Assembly (NCBI RefSeq): GCF_024213195.1
Contig: NZ_JANAVF010000019.1
Location: forward strand, 85,510-149,509
DNA: 64,000 nucleotides
Direction: 5' to 3'
Source of the DNA: Streptomyces sp. TBY4
GTDB lineage: Bacteria > Actinomycetota > Actinomycetes > Streptomycetales > Streptomycetaceae
Under the pieces are notes generated by a model, which was not told where the DNA came from, searched no databases, and saw only the letters and a list, made by a program, of their open reading frames with translations. Position 1 is the first letter of the stretch. Each line of letters starts with the position of its first letter. Below, one piece after another: positions 23,364-30,504 of the stretch. The position numbers and the translations under genes were made by a program.

Positions 23364-24223
23364 TTGTTCCGGGGGTTCACCGAAGCCGAGGCCTCCTTCG
23401 CTGCCCGCGACCGCACACGGATCTCCGCGATCGCATCCCTGGCCACCGACGACAACGGCGCCCCGTCGGAACGGACTTCGTTCAGCACCTTCTCGTCTCG
23501 GGCCCGCTCCCGCGCACGAGCCGCCTCCTTCTTCGCCCGCTCCTCATCCGCCCGCTGCTGACGAGGGCTCGTCCCGCAGCCACGGCAGGACCGCCCACCG
23601 CCCTCCGGATGCGCCGAGCACCGCCCCGGCTCCTGCGGCGCTGCCGGGGTCTCTTCTGCTGCGGCAGCGGGCTCCCCAGCAGCGCCAGCTGCGGGGGTTG
23701 GGGGGTTCTTCTTTGAGTACTTGCTCTGGTTACTACCTATAACCCCGGGCGAACCAGCGGCCGGAGAACCAGACCCCGGCGAACCGAACCCCGAAAACCC
23801 GGTTTCGGTGCCGACCTCACCCTCAGCCCCCGGCCCGGCCGGACTCGGCCCCGCCGGAGCCGGGCCCCCGGCCTTCCGCCGGCGTGCCGCCCGCCGCTGC
23901 TCCGCCTCCCGGAACTCCTCCGCCGCCCACTCCTGCGCCTGGTCGTAGACCTCGGTGACCCGATGGAACGTGCCGTCCGCCAGGCGCTCGGTCACCACCC
24001 GGTAGTACCCGGCATCCCGCAACTCCCGCAGCGCCGTCCTGACCGCCTCGATGCCCTCCTTGCCCGCCTTCGAGATCCGATCGGCGGCAACCTTCCACGA
24101 GTCCGGCTTGGCCAGCAGGTACGCCAAGATGCCCCGGGCCCGGAAACTCAACCGCGCATCCTCGAGCGTGGCCGTCGGCAGCACGGTGTACCCGGTGCTG
24201 AGGTGGCGGCGAAGAATGGTCAC
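23357..24223 (-). CDS. phage replication-type winged-helix protein, 288 aa
   Basis: It starts at GTG 24223 with TTGGAGG upstream. Residues about 10-95 form a winged HTH of the phage replication-initiator/DnaD-like type (YTVLPTATLEDARLSFRARG, then AVRTALRELRDAGYYRVV, then a TFHRVTEVYD wing). The middle is Gly/Pro/Ala-rich and disordered, then comes RCSAHPEGGGRSCRGCG (possible zinc site) and a charged helix. Phage proteins with this architecture bind the origin and may load host helicase. It follows a Cas4-like nuclease and a Sak4-like ATPase in unit 7, which fits a replication/recombination role. Confidence 0.65.
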   Translation of the reverse strand: MTILRRHLSTGYTVLPTATLEDARLSFRARGILAYLLAKPDSWKVAADRISKAGKEGIEAVRTALRELRDAGYYRVVTERLADGTFHRVTEVYDQAQEWAAEEFREAEQRRAARRRKAGGPAPAGPSPAGPGAEGEVGTETGFSGFGSPGSGSPAAGSPGVIGSNQSKYSKKNPPTPAAGAAGEPAAAAEETPAAPQEPGRCSAHPEGGGRSCRGCGTSPRQQRADEERAKKEAARARERARDEKVLNEVRSDGAPLSSVARDAIAEIRVRSRAAKEASASVNPRNKK

Positions 24224-24312
24224 GGGGAGCCTCCAAGGGCATATGAGCGGTGTAGCTGGGTGCGTTGGGGTCATCCGGCCGCCCCGCACACGCGAGGCGG
24301 CCAGGGGTGCCA

Positions 24313-25464
24313 TCAGGCGGCCGGACGGGCCTTCGAGACCTTGATCGACCGGGGCGACTTCTTGCCCGGCGCCTTGCGCATCGGCACCGTCATGCCGGCG
24401 CGGCGCATGATCCGGACCATCGCCTCCTGGTCGGGAACCATCGGCACGGCAAGGTCGGCGTCCTCGAACGCGCCGACCATCGCCTCGACGTCGGCCTCTT
24501 CCTTGTCCTTGCCGCCCTCCCACCCGAGATGGTTGGGGCCGTAGTTGCCCTCAGGCGAGTCGTCGACCATGGCGCGGACGAGCTTCTTCACCTGCTCCGC
24601 CTCCCTGCCGCGCTCGCGGGCACGGACGTAGCGGTCCAGGGCCTTCGCCCGGTCCTCGTCGTCGTGAATGAGCAGGGTCTGTGCTGGAGTCCCCGGGGCC
24701 GCGTCGGGCCAGCACGCGGACAGGAAGGCGCAGTTGTCGCAGATCGCGGACAGCTGCGGCCCGTCATGGTCGCGGCGCAGCTCCTCCGGAGCCGGGGCCT
24801 CGATCACCCGGTCCACCCACCAGCGCGCCTCCGCCGCCAGCCACTGGTCGAACGGGAACTCCTCGACGTGCTCCTCGCCCGTGTCACGGTTGACGAACCG
24901 GAAACGGATCCGCTCGACCTGGACCGGCCCGAGCCGGTGCAGGTACCGCTGACCGGGGATGTCCGCGAAGCCCACCGTGCACAGCAGGCTCGCGTACAGC
25001 AGGACCTGCCGCATCTCGGCGGCCGTGGGCCCGAAGCGCACGACCCGGTCCCAGATCCGGCCCGACTTCGTCTTCACGTCCTCGACCGTCAGTTCCGCGG
25101 CGGCAACCTTCGGCCGGTGCCGCTTCGGGAGGCGCCCGGCTGTCGCCGCGTCCAGCTGCACGACATCGATGTGCCCGCGGATCGTGTCGTCCTGGACCGT
25201 CCGCTCCACCAGCCACCCGTACTCACGCCGCGCGTCCTCCAGCAGGCCCGTGTGGATGTACGTGCCGAGGATCGCGGTCTTCTTGTCGGGGGTGTTGGTT
25301 CGGGGAGTGCCCGCCAGGATGTACCCGGCCCGGCGCATGCAGATCGTGTCCGACGCCCCCAGCTGGGTCTGTACCGACCGGGGCCGGCGTGCATCGGCGG
25401 CGTGCGCGGCCTCCCAGATGGAAACCTGCGAGCGGGCGCGGGGCCTTATGGCCGTTGTGGTCAT
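24313..25464 (-). CDS. PD-(D/E)XK nuclease of Cas4/RecB type with Fe-S cysteines
   Basis: ATG 25464 with CTTGGAG upstream. The protein (383 aa) has the active-site series GHIDVVQ then VEDVKTKSGR, matching D-(x)n-E/DxK, preceded by a His in GTYIHTGLLEDARREYG. Cys in TICMRRAGY and ICDNCAFLSACWP gives one plus three cysteines as in Cas4/AddB 4Fe-4S nucleases. Such phage nucleases resect DNA ends for single-strand annealing. It is coupled in unit 7 with the RecA-like ATPase, which supports homologous recombination or replication repair. Confidence 0.8.
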   Translation of the reverse strand: MTTTAIRPRARSQVSIWEAAHAADARRPRSVQTQLGASDTICMRRAGYILAGTPRTNTPDKKTAILGTYIHTGLLEDARREYGWLVERTVQDDTIRGHIDVVQLDAATAGRLPKRHRPKVAAAELTVEDVKTKSGRIWDRVVRFGPTAAEMRQVLLYASLLCTVGFADIPGQRYLHRLGPVQVERIRFRFVNRDTGEEHVEEFPFDQWLAAEARWWVDRVIEAPAPEELRRDHDGPQLSAICDNCAFLSACWPDAAPGTPAQTLLIHDDEDRAKALDRYVRARERGREAEQVKKLVRAMVDDSPEGNYGPNHLGWEGGKDKEEADVEAMVGAFEDADLAVPMVPDQEAMVRIMRRAGMTVPMRKAPGKKSPRSIKVSKARPAA

Positions 25465-25535
25465 GAACAAGCTCCAAGAGGTGCGCCGGGCCCGCCCATC
25501 GAGGCGGGCCCGGCGAAGCGAGGTAGGGGAGGGGA

Positions 25536-26627
25536 TCAGGCGGCTTCGTGTTCGTCGAAGGCCGTTCCCGGCGGCGGCTCCTCGCCGTCCTCGGCTGCGG
25601 CAGCCCGCAGGCGCGCGGCATCGCTCGTCGGGTCCACGAGCGGCTTCGGGTTCTGCAACGCGACGGCCTTTTGCTCGATGGAGGCACGGATCACCAAGAT
25701 CTCCTCGCGGCTGAGGTTCTCGTTCCCCTCGATCTGCTTCCACAGCTTCTTCAGCTCGCCCACGCCGGCAGCGGCCGCCTCGTTGACCTTCGGCAGCCAC
25801 GCCTGCGCGAGGTCACCCGTCAGTTCGGGTGTCGCCCTCGGCTGGTTGTGGATCGCGCAGCCCATCCACCCGAACACCAGCTGCTCGATGGTCAGGTCCG
25901 GTGCGTTCTTCGGCTCCCCGCCTCGCGGCACCTCGAACTTCAGGGAGCGGGCGCCGATGATCTGGGGGTCCTCGTTGCGGCGCAGCCGAACCCAGACCGT
26001 CGAATCGAAGGCGAGGGACTTGTGGCCTTCAACCCGCCAGTCCTTGGTGCGGGGGATCGGGTCGCCGTTGCCGTCGACGGCAGTGACCTCCTTGCCGCGT
26101 GCGAGAAGGATCACGATGCCCGGCATGGTGCGGACGAGGTACATGACCTTGTTCCACCGCTCGGCGGCGTCGTTCCACAGGTTCATGGACGGCTTCACCT
26201 CGGCGTCCGGGTCCTTCCGCAGCTTGTTCTGGCCCGAGATCGAGCGCCTGGCCCGCTCGTTGGTCCAGTTCACGAGCATCCGCCACAGCATCGACACCGA
26301 GTCGATGACGAGGACCACCGGCTTCTCCTTCGCGGCGGCCGCCCGCTTCGCCTCGGCGTGCACGGCCTCGATCTGGCCGAGGATGTCGCGGTAGCTGCCG
26401 TTGTGGTCGATGAGCAGGTAGTCCGCGCCGGGCACGTTCACGTACTCGTCGGCGGTGTCCTCGCCGAGCTCCAGCCAGTACGCCTGTCCGGTCTTCTTGG
26501 ATCCGGTGAACGTGGCGGCCGTGTGGCTCTTGCCGGCCTTCTCCTCGCCTTCGAGGAGGATCACCGGCCAGGGGATGACACCGGTCGGCTTTCGGGTGCG
26601 GAGCTTGGGGACGGGCTGGGTGGGCAT
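25536..26627 (-). CDS. Sak4-like RecA-fold ATPase
   Basis: ATG 26627. Walker A is GEEKAGKSHTA (residues 27-37), Walker B is PVVLVIDSVS (residues about 103-112), and an acidic C-terminal tail follows. The pattern fits AAA_24/Sak4 phage ATPases that assist single-strand annealing and recombination. Length (363 aa) is on the long side because of the C-terminal helical extension. It lies directly upstream of the Cas4-like nuclease. A half-copy of the palindromic element lies in its leader. Confidence 0.8.
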   Translation of the reverse strand: MPTQPVPKLRTRKPTGVIPWPVILLEGEEKAGKSHTAATFTGSKKTGQAYWLELGEDTADEYVNVPGADYLLIDHNGSYRDILGQIEAVHAEAKRAAAAKEKPVVLVIDSVSMLWRMLVNWTNERARRSISGQNKLRKDPDAEVKPSMNLWNDAAERWNKVMYLVRTMPGIVILLARGKEVTAVDGNGDPIPRTKDWRVEGHKSLAFDSTVWVRLRRNEDPQIIGARSLKFEVPRGGEPKNAPDLTIEQLVFGWMGCAIHNQPRATPELTGDLAQAWLPKVNEAAAAGVGELKKLWKQIEGNENLSREEILVIRASIEQKAVALQNPKPLVDPTSDAARLRAAAAEDGEEPPPGTAFDEHEAA

Positions 26628-26652
26628 GAACTACTCCAAGAGGTGTTATGTG

Positions 26653-26666
26653 TAGTGGCCTATTTC
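26653..26666. promoter_or_regulatory. half-site of the TAGTGGCCTA-type element
   Basis: TAGTGGCCTATTTC in the spacer upstream of the Sak4-like ATPase gene, overlapping the stop of the 113-aa gene. Confidence 0.45.
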
Positions 26667-27006
26667 ACGCGCTGCGGAGACCCCGGGTCTCGAACGCGGA
26701 AGACCATTCAGGGTGCCGCTCAAGCAGGAGGCGGGCGTAGCGGGACCGGTAGTCGTTGTTCAGCTTCCATGCGTCCCCGCAGGTGGCCCTGCCGTACTCG
26801 TAACGCAGGACCTCGAAGAGCATTCCGATACCGACGCGCCTCAGGCCTCGGTCGACGCAGTCGGCGGTCATGGCTTCCAGCTTCCCGAGGATCCAGGGGT
26901 TGAGCTGGTGGAACGCCTCGAAGCGATCCTGGATACTCAGCGGCTCGCCGGCCCGGTCCGGGTGACGCAGCGGCGCCATCGGCAATTCGAGCTGCATGGA
27001 AGTCAT
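26665..27006 (-). CDS. conserved-type phage early protein, 113 aa
   Basis: ATG 27006 preceded by GAGGGGGGAAG; first gene of unit 7. The sequence pattern (SIQDRFEAFHQLNPWILGKL, then DRGLRRVGIGMLFEVLRYEY, then LNNDYRSRYARLLLERHPEW) resembles a small helical protein that I associate with actinophage and other phage early regions. No function is established to my knowledge. Confidence 0.7.
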   Translation of the reverse strand: MTSMQLELPMAPLRHPDRAGEPLSIQDRFEAFHQLNPWILGKLEAMTADCVDRGLRRVGIGMLFEVLRYEYGRATCGDAWKLNNDYRSRYARLLLERHPEWSSAFETRGLRSA

Positions 27007-27027
27007 GAACTTCCCCCCTCTTGTAAG

Positions 27028-27041
27028 TAGTGGCCTATTTC
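27028..27041. promoter_or_regulatory. imperfect copy of the TAGTGGCCTA-type palindrome
   Basis: TAGTGGCCTATTTC is followed by TACGTCACT, a degraded second arm. It lies in the leader between promoter 7 and the 113-aa gene. Confidence 0.45.
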
Positions 27042-27091
27042 TACGTCACTCCGGCGCGATGAACCAACCGCACCACCCTGCCTGTATCGCA

Positions 27092-27119
27092 ATTCTACTA
27101 CCCTTGGAGGGGGTGTCAA
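27092..27119 (-). promoter_or_regulatory. phage early promoter 7 (TTGACA, 16 bp, TAGAAT)
   Basis: -35 at 27114-27119, -10 at 27092-27097, followed by TGCGATACA. It drives the 113-aa protein, the Sak4-like ATPase, the Cas4-like nuclease and the winged-helix protein. Confidence 0.85.
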
Positions 27120-27231
27120 TCAGTACCCGCCGAGCCGAGACGTTCGACCGCCAGCCCACGTCGGCCTGCGGATGCGAACCCAGGCAAATGGCGCAATCCT
27201 GGACCTGCCGACATCCGTAAGGAGAGCCGTC

Positions 27232-27426
27232 ATGTCGATGCTCGACAAGCTCAAGGGCCTACTCAAGGGCCACGAGGACACAGCCCGGCAGGGCGTAGAG
27301 AAGGCCGGAGACGCGTTCGACGCGAAGACCGGGAACAAGTACCAGAGCCAGACCGACATGGCTCAGCAGAAGATCAACGAGCAGCTCGGCACCGACAAGC
27401 CCGAAGACCGCCCGCCGCAGGCCTAA
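27232..27426 (+). CDS. MT0933/Rv0909-like antitoxin-family protein, 64 aa
   Basis: ATG 27232 follows AAGGAGAG. The 64-residue acidic helical protein (LDKLKGLLKGHEDTARQGVE, then YQSQTDMAQQKINEQLG) matches the family named after M. tuberculosis Rv0909 antitoxin, which also resembles CsbD stress proteins. It is the only plus-strand gene in the prophage, so it may be expressed during lysogeny. No toxin gene of the Rv0910 type is adjacent. It ends tail-to-tail with a 4-bp overlap against the tandem-HTH gene. Confidence 0.7.
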   Translation: MSMLDKLKGLLKGHEDTARQGVEKAGDAFDAKTGNKYQSQTDMAQQKINEQLGTDKPEDRPPQA

Positions 27427-28070
27427 GAGCGCGAGATCCGCCCTCGCCGGTCCCGAAGGACCCGACGAGGGCGGCCGGCGGCCTCAGAGTCCTCCGCCAC
27501 GGCCTTCTTCCCGCGCGCCTTGAACGACGACCCCGGACCCTCGTACGTACCAGTCCGTAGCTGCTCCACCACCGACTCGTTCAACTTCCACTCCCCAGGG
27601 CTGCGGCGGGCCTCCGCGGAAACCTTCACCGTGTGCTCCGCGCCGGCGAGCACCGTGTCCAGCAGCCACAGCGACGACCCCGACAGCGAGTAGTCCGCCG
27701 CCGGCAACTGGCCGCGCGCACTCGTCCGCGCAGCCTGGCTCACCTTCACCTGGCTCACGCCGAACAGCTCCGCGTACTCCTGCGCGCCGACCAGAGGCGG
27801 CAACTCCGCAGCCTTCATCGGTTTCGACGTCGCACCCTGCTCCTCGATGAGCTTCTCCAGCAGGCCCTGATTCAGCTGCCGGCCACGACTCCCCGGCGGA
27901 AGCGCCAGGTCGATCACGAGGCCGCCCGGCCAGTACGGCTTGCCCGAGACGATCGCCGAGTCCTCATACGAGAGCACCCCGCCAGGAACCCACCGGTCAC
28001 TCACGGCCGTAGGGGCGATGCCGTACACCTTGGCGATCTCCTTGCGGCCCATTACCAGCGGCTTCGCCAC
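27423..28070 (-). CDS. tandem HTH DNA-binding protein (candidate phage repressor/regulator), 215 aa
   Basis: The start chosen is GTG 28070 with AGGTGGGG upstream. Two HTH-like segments are seen: GRKEIAKVYGIAPTAVSDRW near the N-terminus and GAQEYAELFGVSQVKVSQAA in the middle. The C-terminus is basic (GRPRRVLRDRRGRISRS). It has its own upstream region rather than one of the seven early cassettes, and lies between the cargo and the early genes, where a lysogeny regulator could sit. Binding to the early promoters or to the TAGTGGCCTA elements is a testable inference. Confidence 0.6.
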   Translation of the reverse strand: MAKPLVMGRKEIAKVYGIAPTAVSDRWVPGGVLSYEDSAIVSGKPYWPGGLVIDLALPPGSRGRQLNQGLLEKLIEEQGATSKPMKAAELPPLVGAQEYAELFGVSQVKVSQAARTSARGQLPAADYSLSGSSLWLLDTVLAGAEHTVKVSAEARRSPGEWKLNESVVEQLRTGTYEGPGSSFKARGKKAVAEDSEAAGRPRRVLRDRRGRISRS

Positions 28071-28195
28071 GACAACCCCACCTCTCTCCCGAATCTTCCA
28101 TAGCAGAATACGGGTAAAGCGGCCGGGTTTGCACACGGGCCCTGGAAGCGTCCCCACCGGGCCGTTAGACTAGGGATCACACTTTCCAAGAGGTG

Positions 28196-28243
28196 TACGG
28201 AAACGCCCCCGCCAATCAGCCGATGCTCGGGGGTCTTTCCGTA
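28196..28243. terminator. long two-part inverted repeat (probable bidirectional terminator)
   Basis: TACGGAAA at 28196-28203 pairs with 28236-28243, and the inner arms GCCCCCG and CGGGGG pair as well, leaving a loop of about 15 nt. It separates the cargo operon end (28382) from the tandem-HTH gene. A/T-rich arm ends could give termination on both strands. Confidence 0.6.
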
Positions 28244-28381
28244 TCCGGCGCCACCAGCCGCGCGACCGGGACGCCCAGGCACTGGACGTATCCTCTTCTG
28301 CCCGTTTGTGGCGACCCGCTACGACACCTCGTGCTCCAGGTAGCAGGCACTCCCCGTCCGCCGGGCATCGGCACCGCGTCC

Positions 28382-29053
28382 TCACCCAACTGAAGGTGAT
28401 GACCGTGGCCTCGGTGTCCCCGCCATTCCGAGTACGAGGGGGTCATCGCCTTTGAGGACGGCGATCGCCGCAGTACGGCGGCCCTCAAGGCTTTCGGCAT
28501 CGGTGCGGATGACGAGGGTGATGCGCTCTCCCCGCGTGATCGGTCGTACGCCGTGAATGTGGTCACGGGTGGCCGGGAAAGCGACCAGGGTGCCGCAGGG
28601 AGGCTTGATCTCCTGGGCCGGGTTCTCGAAGAACAGCTCGCCCCCGGAGTAGGAGTCTGGCGTGTTGAGCCAGACGAGCAGGGTGAGGTCGCCGCCGACG
28701 ACGGGCTGTCCGTTGGTCCGGGCCCGCTCGCGCTCGATGTCGGTGACCTCGTCGTGGTGCGCCACGAACCCGACGCCAGGACCGTAGCGGTAGACGACCG
28801 CAGGCTGGGTGGGTATCCGCTTCGGAACGGCCTGGAAGTGGTCGCGGATGTAGGGGACGCAGTGGGAGATGACCGCTTCCTCCAGCGCCGTCGGGATCTC
28901 GACGTACTCGCTCTTGCGTAGCGTCTCGTCGACGACGCCCTGGAAGGTGCGCGGCCGGGCGGTCTCGCTCTTCACGTGGTCCATCAGGGCGCCGCAGAGG
29001 CTGAGGGGGATGACGCTCTCTGCGAGAAGGGGTAACCGGGTCTTCCAGGTCAT
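28382..29053 (-). CDS. 2-oxoglutarate/Fe(II) dioxygenase (prolyl-4-hydroxylase-like), 223 aa
   Basis: ATG 29053 overlaps the CysRS-like stop by 4 bp (ATGA), so translation is coupled. The core has the iron ligands HHD (in GFVAHHDEVTD) and the distal His in RDHIHGV, with the 2OG-binding Arg in GERITLVIR, plus GGELFFENP typical of P4Hc domains. It should hydroxylate an amino acid, peptide or small molecule. Coupling to a CysRS-like enzyme suggests they act on the same product or amino acid, which is inference. Length fits stand-alone members. Confidence 0.8.
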   Translation of the reverse strand: MTWKTRLPLLAESVIPLSLCGALMDHVKSETARPRTFQGVVDETLRKSEYVEIPTALEEAVISHCVPYIRDHFQAVPKRIPTQPAVVYRYGPGVGFVAHHDEVTDIERERARTNGQPVVGGDLTLLVWLNTPDSYSGGELFFENPAQEIKPPCGTLVAFPATRDHIHGVRPITRGERITLVIRTDAESLEGRRTAAIAVLKGDDPLVLGMAGTPRPRSSPSVG

Positions 29054-30426
29054 TGGGTCTTTTCCTTCCACCAGCGGGTGCCTTCGGGCGAGTCTTCGAG
29101 GGTGATGCCCTGCTTGATGAGCTGGTCGCGGATCGCGTCGGCCTCGGCGAAGTTCCTCGCGGCGCGGAGCCGGTCGCGTTCCTTGACGAGGTCGTCGACA
29201 GCGGTGTCGCCCTGGTCGGCGTCGGCGATGTCGAAGGTTCCGAAGAGGTTGTTGACGTCCTGGATCAGCCGCAGGGAGGCCGGCCCGGAGGGTTCCTGCG
29301 TGCGGTTCTGTTCGCGGATGAACTGGAAGAGGACGGCGAGGGCGCCTGGGGTGTCGAAGTCGTCGTCCAGGTGCTCGCGCATCTCCTTCCAGGTGTCGCC
29401 GGCACGTGAGGTGTTCGCCGGGCTGTCGGTGTGCGCGGGGTCGATGGTCCGGGCGAAGTTCTCGATCCGGCGGCGTGCTGCTCGGGCCTGCTCCAGCGTG
29501 GAGTCGTTCAGTTCCATGGAGGAGCGGTAGTGCTGGGAGAGGAACGCGTACCGCAGGGTGCGGGAGTCCGTGCGGGCGAGCGCGTCGCGGATGGTGAGGA
29601 AGTTCCCGGTGCTCTTCGACATCTTGTCGCCGTCGACGCGCAGGAGACCGGTGTGCATCCAGTAGCGGGCCAGGGGCTCGATGCCGGAGGCGGCCTCCAT
29701 CTGGGCGACCTCGGCTTCGTGGTGGGGGAAGATGAGGTCGACGGCGCCGCCGTGCAGGTCGTAGGAGGGCCCGAAGAAGGTCTCCGTGATCGCGGTGTCC
29801 TCGATGTGCCAGCCCGGTCGGCCCGGCCCCAGTTCGGTCTCCCAGAACGGTTCGCCGTCCTTGCGTCCCTTCCACAGAGCGAAGTCGCCCGGGCTGCGCT
29901 TCTTGGAGTGGTCGTCGATCCGCGATACCGAGTCCTCGGGGCGCAGGTCGGTGCGGCCGGAGAGCTTGCCGTATCCAGGGAACGAGGCGAGGTCGAAGTA
30001 CCAGCCGTCATCGAGCTGGTAGGCGTGGCCGCGGGCGATGAGCCTCTTGACCTGGTCCACGATCGCGTCGATGTGGTCGTGGGCACGTGCGTGGATGTCG
30101 ACGCGGGTGTTCCCCAGCGCGGCCATGTCCTCCAGGTACTGCTTCTCGAACAGGGCGGCGATGTCCTCCGGAGGTACGTTCTCCTCCCGGGAACGCCGGA
30201 TGATCTTGTCGTCCACGTCGGTGATGTTCTGGAGGTAGGTGACCTTGTAGCCGCTCGCTTCCAGGTACGCGGCGATGAAGTCGAATTGCGTGTAGGTCTT
30301 CGCGTGGCCGACGTGGCTGGGGCCGTAGACGGTAGGTCCGCACACGAACATCCGCACCTCGGTCTCCCGCTCGGGGCGGAAATCCTCCGTCCGTCCGGTC
30401 AGTGTGTTGTGGACCTTGATCGCCAT
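29050..30426 (-). CDS. cysS: cysteinyl-tRNA synthetase-like enzyme, divergent
   Basis: ATG 30426 with AGGAGG upstream. It is full length (458 aa) with the class I signatures PSHVGHAK (HIGH) and KMSKS. Zinc ligands are partly kept: Cys in FVCGPTVY and HHEAE; but the conserved WHIEC motif reads WHIEDTA, so one Cys ligand is Asp. Housekeeping Streptomyces CysRS has WHxEC and HHENE to my knowledge, so this is a second, divergent type. It may charge tRNA-Cys under stress, or make cysteinyl-adenylate for another pathway as the related mycothiol ligase MshC does. Location in the cargo operon favours a special role. Confidence 0.85.
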   Translation of the reverse strand: MAIKVHNTLTGRTEDFRPERETEVRMFVCGPTVYGPSHVGHAKTYTQFDFIAAYLEASGYKVTYLQNITDVDDKIIRRSREENVPPEDIAALFEKQYLEDMAALGNTRVDIHARAHDHIDAIVDQVKRLIARGHAYQLDDGWYFDLASFPGYGKLSGRTDLRPEDSVSRIDDHSKKRSPGDFALWKGRKDGEPFWETELGPGRPGWHIEDTAITETFFGPSYDLHGGAVDLIFPHHEAEVAQMEAASGIEPLARYWMHTGLLRVDGDKMSKSTGNFLTIRDALARTDSRTLRYAFLSQHYRSSMELNDSTLEQARAARRRIENFARTIDPAHTDSPANTSRAGDTWKEMREHLDDDFDTPGALAVLFQFIREQNRTQEPSGPASLRLIQDVNNLFGTFDIADADQGDTAVDDLVKERDRLRAARNFAEADAIRDQLIKQGITLEDSPEGTRWWKEKTQ

Positions 30427-30504
30427 CGTTCCTCCTGGGTGCGTGGATCACGCAGCGTACTGACGTGCTGACAACAGCGTCTAATTGGAATCGTCGTACT
30501 CACC

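Noticed and set aside
24265..26394. 709-aa plus-strand frame over the Cas4-like and Sak4-like genes
   Set aside because: Antisense shadow; the minus-strand genes have complete nuclease and Walker motifs.
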